DNA of 15,783 nt from Ghiorsea sp. (GTDB taxonomy: Bacteria; Pseudomonadota; Zetaproteobacteria; Mariprofundales; Mariprofundaceae): contig JALUWH010000088.1 of NCBI GenBank assembly GCA_027019685.1, positions 1 through 15,783 of the forward strand. The letters run 5' to 3'. Below, one piece after another: positions 1 through 4,961 of the stretch (positions within the stretch are counted from its first letter, which is position 1; every line of letters starts with the position of its first letter). Both the position numbers and the translations under genes were made by a program. The notes under the pieces were generated by a model. The model was not told where the DNA came from, searched no databases, and saw nothing but the letters and a program-made list of their open reading frames with translations.

Positions 1-649
1 CAACAGAGCCGCGATACATCACTGGTTTCTTCTCAGCTTTGGGTGCGTCATCATAAACTTTGGTTTTTGTACCCCTGTACATGACCGTTTTGTATGCTCT
101 CTCCCCTTCGTTTAAACTCTCATCATCATATTCATCATCATATGCTTCGGCTGTATGATGTTCTTTAGGGGCAGCGTCATACTCAAATGCAAGGTTTCCC
201 GACCCTAACTTTAGCAAAAACACATGCTTATCTTCCATCTTATTGAGTACTGCCAACTCGCCTTCCACAACAAGGTACAAGTAATCGACAAGGTCTCCCT
301 TTTTATACAAGGTAGTGCCTTCTTTAAGCTTAACTTGTTTCATCTTGCGGGAAATCATGTTCCTTTCGTTACTCAAACGGATAAAGGTATCTGAAACATA
401 ATGTTTTTTGCTGCTGTCAGCATCTTTGCCAAACTGTTTAAGAATAGCTTTGCTTTGCATGTTATTCTTTTCAGCAACAAAAAGTGCATGAGCCTTTCTG
501 GCAGAATAGATAGCGAGAATTTTATTCTCTGTTTCCATATAAGATTCAGCTAATCTAAAACGAAATACTGGGTCGTCAGGATGCTTAGCACAAAACTCTA
601 GCAAGCGTTTTCTACTTAATCTTTTTTGTTGGCTTTCGGTGTCAGTCAT
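1..649 (-). CDS. TPR-like / cyclic-nucleotide-binding-like protein with YRG motifs (partial, C-terminus beyond window)
   Basis: I translated this by hand: 216 codons are open from an ATG at 649 to the left edge, so the stop lies outside. A strong ribosome site (AGGGGAAGG, just upstream) supports the start. Residues about 13-75 look like TPR-type helices (HPDDPVFRFRLAESYMETEN, then AIYSARKAHALF), a layout common in front of cyclic-nucleotide-binding domains. Residues about 106-155 resemble the first half of a cNMP-binding beta-roll (LKEGTTLYKKGD, then YLYLVVEGELAVL). The usual GE-rich phosphate-binding segment is not recognisable after it. An acidic linker (YDDEYDDES, 170-178) follows, then two MYRG motifs 21 residues apart (190-193 and 211-214) that recall the YRG-containing DUF4278 family. 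The role is unknown; a regulatory or scaffold function is a guess. It is divergent from the next gene. Confidence 0.75.
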   Translation of the reverse strand, partial: MTDTESQQKRLSRKRLLEFCAKHPDDPVFRFRLAESYMETENKILAIYSARKAHALFVAEKNNMQSKAILKQFGKDADSSKKHYVSDTFIRLSNERNMISRKMKQVKLKEGTTLYKKGDLVDYLYLVVEGELAVLNKMEDKHVFLLKLGSGNLAFEYDAAPKEHHTAEAYDDEYDDESLNEGERAYKTVMYRGTKTKVYDDAPKAEKKPVMYRGSV

Positions 650-704
650 ACCTTCCCCTATTTTAGGTAAGTCTTCGCACCAATTCTTTGCATGAACTAT
701 TACC

Positions 705-733
705 ACAATAGATGGTTAAACAAATTATGTAAA
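705..733 (-). promoter_or_regulatory. Candidate sigma70 promoter for the left-edge gene
   Basis: On the minus strand TTTACA (728-733) and TATTGT (705-710) are separated by exactly 17 bases. This matches the consensus at five and four of six positions. It lies about 55 bases upstream of the ATG at 649. Confidence 0.4.
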
Positions 734-770
734 GGCTTTTGAAACATTTTTGCTTATACTATGTAGATGA

Positions 771-799
771 TTGTACATGATACACTTGATGTATTTATA
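771..799 (+). promoter_or_regulatory. Candidate promoter for the spermidine-synthase-like gene
   Basis: TTGTAC (771-776) and TTTATA (794-799) are spaced by 17 bases. The spacer includes an inverted pair TACAT/ATGTA (774-778 and 789-793) that could be an operator half-site pair. If used, the leader would be only about 14 bases, which fits the lack of a clear ribosome site before the ATG at 820. Confidence 0.3.
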
Positions 800-819
800 T
801 TAACTGTCTTAATCTGCGC

Positions 820-1497
820 ATGGACGAATACAGCTTACTTGATACCTCTACCGAACATGGCTTAACCATGCGGATATTTCAGCGTGATGAAGCGTTTTCT
901 ATTCGTGTGGATACTGAAGATAGTGAGCTGATGAATAATGGCTTTCATTATTCGGAGGATATGTTGGCAGAGCTTGCTTGCGCACCCATCAAAGGCAGGG
1001 CTAAAGCGCATGTGTTGGTGGGCGGTTTGGGTATGGGCTTTACGTTGGCTTCGGCTTTAAAACATGTGAAGGCTGATGCAACGGTGACAGTGAGCGAGCT
1101 GATGTCGGCAGTGGTGCGCTGGAATGAGTTATACCTTGGCAAAGGTGCTGGGTTTCCGCTTAGCGATAAACGAACGCGTGTTATCAATCAGGATGTGGGC
1201 AAGGTGATGAGTGAGCATAAAGATAGCTTTGATGCGATTATGCTTGATGTGGATAATGGACCTGATGGTTATACGCGAGATAGCAATGACTCCTTGTATG
1301 GTTTAAACGGGCTGACCAATGCCTATGAAGCGTTGAAAAGTGGCGGTGTGCTCACGGTATGGTCTGCTGCACCTGATATTGCCTTTACGCAGCGTATGAT
1401 GAAGGTGGGCTTTGAAGTGGAGCAACAACTGGTGAAAAGCCATCCGCAACAAACGCATGGCGCTAGGCATACCATTTGGATAGGCACACGCTACTAA
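820..1497 (+). CDS. Spermidine-synthase-like SAM-binding protein (class I methyltransferase fold)
   Basis: This 225-residue protein has a Rossmann-type SAM fold. The glycine-rich loop is VLVGGLGMGFTLA (66-78), the acidic end of strand 2 is SELM (92-95), and LDVDNGPDGYTRD (142-154) occupies the position of the catalytic loop. This arrangement is typical of proteins annotated as spermine/spermidine synthase-like. Authentic spermidine synthases carry GGGDG in the glycine loop and a DSxDP-type catalytic motif; both are altered here, so an aminopropyltransferase role is doubtful and the substrate is unknown. It is also somewhat shorter than spermidine synthases (about 280 residues). No Shine-Dalgarno is evident before the ATG. 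The last 17 codons and the downstream DNA reappear in diverged form at 1739-1853. Confidence 0.8.
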   Translation: MDEYSLLDTSTEHGLTMRIFQRDEAFSIRVDTEDSELMNNGFHYSEDMLAELACAPIKGRAKAHVLVGGLGMGFTLASALKHVKADATVTVSELMSAVVRWNELYLGKGAGFPLSDKRTRVINQDVGKVMSEHKDSFDAIMLDVDNGPDGYTRDSNDSLYGLNGLTNAYEALKSGGVLTVWSAAPDIAFTQRMMKVGFEVEQQLVKSHPQQTHGARHTIWIGTRY

Positions 1498-1501
1498 GGC
1501 T

Positions 1502-1594
1502 ACCCCGCCAGCTTCGCTGCCACCCCTTCAAAAATGAAGGGGAATAAAAGCAATCATTCCCCTCAGGTAGAGGGGTGCCACGTAGTGGTGGGGT
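1502..1594. repeat. Palindromic MITE-like intergenic repeat
   Basis: The ends at about 1502-1528 and 1570-1594 are imperfect inverted repeats, starting ACCCCGCCA and ending TGGTGGGGT. Inside are a perfect hairpin, CCCCTTCA-AAAA-TGAAGGGG (1523-1542), and a smaller one, CCCTC-aggta-GAGGG (1560-1574). There is no open reading frame. This looks like a small non-autonomous palindromic element. It may also end transcription of the preceding gene, although no strong T-run follows it. Confidence 0.6.
1509..1558 (+). repeat. 50-base repeat, copy 1 of 3
   Basis: The block begins CAGCTTCGCTGCCACCCC, contains the CCCCTTCA/TGAAGGGG hairpin and ends in AATCATT. It is identical to 1688-1737 and differs from 1804-1853 at one base. 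Copy 1 is the left half of the larger palindromic element at 1502-1594. Confidence 0.9.
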
Positions 1595-1648
1595 GTTTTC
1601 AGAATATAACTTTTCTTGATTGAGCGGTGGGTTGTATTTCTACCCCGT

Positions 1649-1686
1649 ACCCCAGGGCATCCTCTCTCGCTCTGCGATTCACCTTA
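1649..1686 (+). repeat. Diverged partial copy of the 1862-1899 segment
   Basis: ACCCCAGGG at the start and ATTCACCTTA at the end match 1862-1899 over 38 bases, with several mismatches between. It is probably a decayed fragment of the element at 1848-1956. Confidence 0.5.
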
Positions 1687-1687
1687 T

Positions 1688-1737
1688 CAGCTTCGCTGCC
1701 ACCCCTTCAAAAATGAAGGGGAATAAAAGCAATCATT
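1688..1737 (+). repeat. 50-base repeat, copy 2 of 3
   Basis: It is an exact copy of 1509-1558, but lacks the right half of the palindromic element. It abuts the duplicated gene end that starts at 1738. Confidence 0.9.
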
Positions 1738-1738
1738 T

Positions 1739-1792
1739 CCGCAACAAACGCATGGCTCTCGGCATACAATTTGGATAGGTATACGGTGCTGA
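1739..1792 (+). pseudogene. Remnant of a second, diverged 3' end of the spermidine-synthase-like gene
   Basis: In frame, this encodes PQQTHGSRHTIWIGIRC followed by TGA. The intact gene at 820-1497 ends PQQTHGARHTIWIGTRY followed by TAA. Eight base differences were counted. Four are synonymous and one swaps one stop for another, so the fragment looks like the tail of a gene that diverged while still coding. Nothing upstream of codon CCG is retained; the fragment is joined directly to a 50-base repeat. Confidence 0.75.
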
Positions 1793-1803
1793 GGCTACCC
1801 CGT

Positions 1804-1853
1804 CAGCTTCGCTGCCACCCCTTCAAAAATGAAGGGGAATAAAAGCAGTCATT
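1804..1853 (+). repeat. 50-base repeat, copy 3 of 3
   Basis: It differs from the other two copies by one base (AGTCATT for AATCATT). It belongs to the 116-base block 1738-1853 that matches 1443-1558 at a constant offset of 295 bases. Confidence 0.9.
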
Positions 1854-1956
1854 CCCGCGCCACCCCAGGGTGTACTCTCTGCCTTGGGCATTCACCTTAA
1901 GGCGGGAACCCAGTGGTTGCAAAGTTTATGCGGACTCCCACCTTCGCGGGAGTGAC
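1848..1956. repeat. REP/MITE-like element with GTCATTCCCGCG-type inverted ends
   Basis: The left end GTCATTCCCGCG (1848-1859) and the right end CGCGGGAGTGAC (1945-1956) are inverted repeats with one mismatch. An internal GGCGGGAACCCAG (1901-1913) and GACTCCCACCTTCGCGGG form the usual paired half-palindromes. Repeats of this type are widespread between proteobacterial genes and often create spurious reading frames with RHSREGGSP-like peptides, as happens here on the minus strand. Confidence 0.65.
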
Positions 1957-2018
1957 GATAATTTTGAGTGATACGTGTAAACCTTCCCCAAAGATAAATC
2001 CTGACTAGAGTGTGTCGC

Positions 2019-3140
2019 GTGAGTTTATCTGATATTGGATTAGACAGTTGGTTTGAAGAATATGTGCAAGCGTTTTGCGGTGAAGGGCAAAGTGTGGCGC
2101 GTGTGGTGGCTGTGGATAGGGATAGGCTTGTTGTGCATGACGGCACGCGAGAATTATCCGCAGAATTGTTGGGTAAATTCTTTTATGGTGCTGAAAGGGC
2201 GACTGCGTTTCCTTGTGTGGGTGATTGGGTGTGTCTTGAACATCATGATGCTGAAACGGCGGCATCCCATCAATTTGCCAGCATTCACACCGTATTGCCG
2301 CGCAAAACCCTGCTCAAGCGCAAAGCATCGGGTTATGATGATGAATTTCAGCTTTTAGCCGCCAATATTGATACAGCATTGATTGTGATGGCATGTGATT
2401 ATGACTTTCATGTGCGTAAACTTGAACGATTTCTTGTGTTGGTGAATGAGGGTAAAATTGAGCCTGTATTGATTCTGACCAAAACCGATTTGATGCACCC
2501 CGAAGATATTGAAGATTTGTTGTTCGATATTGAAGATGCGGGCATTAGCCTGAAAATTATTCAACTAAGTAATAAGACTGGCGCGGGCATAGAACAAGTG
2601 CGTGAGTTAATCCAACCAACAAAAACCTATTGTATGGTGGGTTCATCGGGGGTGGGTAAAAGCTCGCTGATGAATCAATTGCTGGGCGCAGACAAGTTTG
2701 AAACCCAAGAAGTGAGTGCAAATGGTGAAGGGCGGCATACCACGGTGCGTAGGCATTTGATGCTGCTTGAGGAGCAGGGCGGCATGATAGTGGATATGCC
2801 GGGTATGCGAGAGCTGGCGATTGCCGAAGTCAGCGAAGGTATTGAAGAAAGTTTTGAAGATATTTTGGAGCTTGCGTTGTCGTGTAGGTTTTCCAACTGC
2901 GGGCATAGTAATGAGCCAGGCTGCGCCATCATTGCAGCAATTGAGAACGATGAACTTGATATTGACCATTATGATAACTACTTAAAAATTCAGAAAGAAT
3001 CGGCACATCACAAAACAACATACGTTAAAGAAAGGCGCAAGGGCAAAAATGCCAGCCGCCTTGCTGAATCCAAAACACGGCATAAAAAACAACGCTTAAC
3101 TGAGGCTCAACTCAAAGAGGCTAAGCTAAAGCTCCAGTGA
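2019..3140 (+). CDS. rsgA: Ribosome small-subunit-dependent GTPase A (30S maturation factor)
   Basis: RsgA is a circularly permuted GTPase that checks late 30S ribosomal subunit assembly. The permuted order is visible (numbering from the GTG at 2019, 373 residues): G4 TKTD (154-157), then the P-loop GSSGVGKSS (208-216), the switch I region GRHTT (238-242) and G3 DMPG (259-262). The zinc site follows with Cys289, Cys294, His296 and Cys302 (C-x4-C-x-H-x5-C). An OB-fold-like segment precedes the GTPase and a Lys/Arg-rich RNA-binding tail ends the protein. G3 is DMPG where DTPG is common. I prefer the GTG at 2019 because TAGAG lies 8 bases upstream and the protein then begins MSLSDIGLDSWF, typical of relatives. 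A GTG at 2010 would add three residues. The gene appears to be single and convergent with the next. Confidence 0.95.
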   Translation: MSLSDIGLDSWFEEYVQAFCGEGQSVARVVAVDRDRLVVHDGTRELSAELLGKFFYGAERATAFPCVGDWVCLEHHDAETAASHQFASIHTVLPRKTLLKRKASGYDDEFQLLAANIDTALIVMACDYDFHVRKLERFLVLVNEGKIEPVLILTKTDLMHPEDIEDLLFDIEDAGISLKIIQLSNKTGAGIEQVRELIQPTKTYCMVGSSGVGKSSLMNQLLGADKFETQEVSANGEGRHTTVRRHLMLLEEQGGMIVDMPGMRELAIAEVSEGIEESFEDILELALSCRFSNCGHSNEPGCAIIAAIENDELDIDHYDNYLKIQKESAHHKTTYVKERRKGKNASRLAESKTRHKKQRLTEAQLKEAKLKLQ

Positions 3141-3186
3141 TTTGGTAGCTATTCAGTATGTTTATAAGCCTTCTTTTCCTACTGAG

Positions 3187-3300
3187 TGGTCTTTATATAA
3201 ACCCTCACCCCAACCCTCTCCCTTAAAAGGGCGAGGGAAAAGCTGTGCTTATGAAGGTTGATTTGTTGTCTCTTACACCTCTCCCTTAAAATGGGTTATA
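3187..3300. repeat. Degenerate CCCTCACCCCAACCCTCTCCC-type repeat with hairpin between convergent genes
   Basis: A hairpin CCCTCtCCCTT/AAGGGcGAGGG spans 3214-3237, and CCTCTCCCTTAAAA occurs twice (3215-3228 and 3278-3291). Similar CCCTCACCCC repeats are scattered through many proteobacterial genomes. It sits between the ends of rsgA and the glycosyltransferase gene and could weaken read-through in both directions, but neither side has a good T-run. Confidence 0.45.
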
Positions 3301-3328
3301 GTGAATAGTGACATCATTTGTGTATAAA

Positions 3329-4561
3329 CTATTTATTTTTAGCTTCAATCCATCGGGACATAAACTCTGTGCTGCGGTGATGATGATGGTTAAGCATTAA
3401 CCCTATAAAATTTTGTTGTCTATGGCTTTGTAAATGGGTTTGAACATCTAAAATTCTAGCCAATAGTGCTTGTTGGTTCTTTTCTTTGTTAAATAAGGTG
3501 TTTACGATGTTAAAACCATTGTTTTGTGCCTGCTGCCACTGTATTTTGTTTTGGTGCAGAGCTACGGCGGCATCAGCAATACCTTGTGCATCATTGGCAA
3601 TGTTTCCAGCCCAATCAAGCCCGCCTGTCATGCCTTCTGCACCTATGTTTGTGGTCACAGAAGGTGTGCCAAACAGCATGGCATCAGCAAGTTTGGTTTT
3701 AATGCCAGCACCAAAGCGTAGTGGGGCAAGGCAAACACGCGCGGACTGCATGACTTCTTGCACACTATCAGCCCTATCTTTGATGAAGAATCCTTGCTTG
3801 GCATTGTGTAAAGCTGTGGCTTTGGGTGGGGTGTATGCACCATAAATATGCAACGCTGCTTTGGGGAGCTGTTTTCTAATCAAAGGCCATATTTCTTCTT
3901 TAAGCCAAAGCACGGCATCCCAGTTGGGGGCGTGCCTGAAGTTACCAATGGTCATAAAATGTTGGCGTTGCTCAAAGCTGGGTGTATTGGAAGTGTCAGA
4001 TGCATCCAACATAAAAGGGCAGAGGTGTAACAATGTTTTATGGATGCCAAAGTGGGATTGTAATAAGTCGTATTCAGCATCAGATATAATAATGGATAAG
4101 TCAGAGCGATACATGGCTGCGATTTCACGCAACACAATATCGTTATGCAGCATATTGGGTGTGAATGCTTGGTGAGCTTTTAAGGCTTGATGCCTTGCTT
4201 CTCTTAAACAGTGTAAATCAATGGTTTCAATGATACGCAGTGCATCAGGGCAGGATTCAGTCACACGCCAGCCAAACTGCTCTTCCATCATAAACCTATC
4301 AAAAATCACGATGTCAGGTTTTAACCCAGCTATAAAATCATCAAAAGAACTACAGTTTAATGCCACTTCTTGGGTGTGAATACCTGAATTTTCTAAGCTA
4401 TTGGAAGCGTGGTTTTTTGTGGCTGCACAAGCAAAGGTAATGTCCCAACCTTGTGCCTGAAATAGGCTGATATGCTCCATGATGCGCACGCTTGCGCCAG
4501 TGGATTGTGGCTCTGGCCAAACCAAGCCGAGTATAAGTACATGTTGTCTTTTATTTATCAA
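3329..4561 (-). CDS. Glycosyltransferase, GT-B fold (family 4-like)
   Basis: This 410-residue protein has the two Rossmann halves of a GT-B glycosyltransferase. The N-terminal half opens with HVLILGLVWPEPQSTGASVR (7-26), matching the WPEP motif group often found in surface polysaccharide loci. The C-terminal half begins at TIGNFRHAPNWDAVLWL (204-220) and carries the nucleotide-sugar-binding loop FGAGIKTKLADAMLFGTP (283-300), then GAEGM. The usual Glu in the K-x2-E-A motif is Asp here (LADAM). The tail has NHHHHRS followed by RWIEAK, a conserved-looking end in this group. It is probably cytoplasmic or membrane-peripheral; donor and acceptor cannot be told. The start is TTG. It stands alone with no polysaccharide genes nearby, divergent from rpoZ. 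Confidence 0.85.
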   Translation of the reverse strand: MINKRQHVLILGLVWPEPQSTGASVRIMEHISLFQAQGWDITFACAATKNHASNSLENSGIHTQEVALNCSSFDDFIAGLKPDIVIFDRFMMEEQFGWRVTESCPDALRIIETIDLHCLREARHQALKAHQAFTPNMLHNDIVLREIAAMYRSDLSIIISDAEYDLLQSHFGIHKTLLHLCPFMLDASDTSNTPSFEQRQHFMTIGNFRHAPNWDAVLWLKEEIWPLIRKQLPKAALHIYGAYTPPKATALHNAKQGFFIKDRADSVQEVMQSARVCLAPLRFGAGIKTKLADAMLFGTPSVTTNIGAEGMTGGLDWAGNIANDAQGIADAAVALHQNKIQWQQAQNNGFNIVNTLFNKEKNQQALLARILDVQTHLQSHRQQNFIGLMLNHHHHRSTEFMSRWIEAKNK

Positions 4562-4567
4562 TGTTTA

Positions 4568-4574
4568 CACCTTT
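4568..4574 (-). promoter_or_regulatory. Ribosome binding site that selects the TTG start of the glycosyltransferase
   Basis: AAAGGTG on the minus strand lies 6 bases before the TTG at 4561. The first in-frame ATG lies well inside the first beta-strand and loop (residue 28), so the TTG is the likely start. Confidence 0.7.
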
Positions 4575-4609
4575 AAAATCGACAAAAGACTAACGGAAAA
4601 ATAAAAGGC

Positions 4610-4637
4610 ATGACAATCAAATTTGATTTGATACCTT
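4610..4637 (+). promoter_or_regulatory. Candidate rpoZ operon promoter with a perfect palindrome in its spacer
   Basis: ATGACA (4610-4615) and TACCTT (4632-4637) are 16 bases apart, and a TG one base before the second hexamer gives an extended -10. The spacer contains the perfect 12-base palindrome ATCAAATTTGAT (4616-4627), which could be an operator. The ribosome site GGAGG (4653-4657) lies 7 bases before the rpoZ ATG. Confidence 0.35.
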
Positions 4638-4664
4638 TGCCTCATTCCCTTTGGAGGTCTTATC

Positions 4665-4913
4665 ATGGCTCGCGTTACTATTGAAGATTGTGTACGTTAT
4701 TACCCTAACCGTTTTGAAATGGTTGTTTTAGCGGCGCGTCGTGCCCGTCAATTGCAAAATGGTATGCCTAGTGTGCTTGAAAACGAAGGACACAAACCAG
4801 CAGTACAAGCCCTTAAAGAGCTTGGTGAAGGTTATGTATCTTGGGAAAATGTGTTTGAACTTGAAGAACAAGAACGTTTACAAGGCGAAGCACAAGAAGA
4901 GTTGGCTGAGTAA
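4665..4913 (+). CDS. rpoZ: DNA-directed RNA polymerase omega subunit
   Basis: This 82-residue protein begins MARVTIEDCVRYYPNRFEMV and continues with the helical AARRARQLQNG segment and HKPAVQALKELGEG. These are the conserved parts of omega, which wraps the C-terminal tail of beta-prime and helps polymerase assembly. In Proteobacteria omega also contributes to one of the ppGpp binding sites on RNA polymerase, which makes its placement directly before spoT functionally sensible. A strong GGAGG ribosome site sets the ATG. It is the first gene of an apparent five-gene operon, and 48 bases separate it from spoT. Confidence 0.96.
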   Translation: MARVTIEDCVRYYPNRFEMVVLAARRARQLQNGMPSVLENEGHKPAVQALKELGEGYVSWENVFELEEQERLQGEAQEELAE

Positions 4914-4961
4914 CCTGCGTTTTTCCTGACTCATTTTCTATCACTTGATGGTTGACTATTT

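Larger units (their letters stand above)
1498..2018. other. Gene-free, repeat-filled intergenic region
   Basis: This 521-base stretch contains the palindromic element, three 50-base repeats, a remnant gene end and the REP-like element listed separately. Reading frames across it appear to be artefacts of these repeats. The only unassigned parts are about 1595-1648 and 1957-2018. The latter must contain the rsgA leader; no convincing promoter hexamers were seen there. Confidence 0.8.

Noticed and set aside
820..1497. Calling this gene speE (spermidine synthase)
   Set aside because: The GGGDG and catalytic Asp motifs are altered and no other polyamine gene is adjacent.
1509..1853. Possible CRISPR array from three 50-base repeats
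   Set aside because: The intervals are unequal (179 and 116 bases), the repeats are long with an internal hairpin typical of palindromic elements, one interval contains a gene remnant, and no cas genes are present.
2010..2018. Upstream GTG start for rsgA
   Set aside because: It has no ribosome site at a suitable distance, and the added residues MCR are not expected; the GTG at 2019 fits better.
1892..2146. Minus-strand reading frame with RHSREGGSP peptide
   Set aside because: It translates the REP-like repeat and the antisense of rsgA; this peptide is a known artefact of such repeats.
3214..3237. Firm bidirectional terminator between rsgA and the glycosyltransferase gene
   Set aside because: The hairpin is real, but neither strand has a good T-run after it, so it is listed only as a repeat with a possible termination role.
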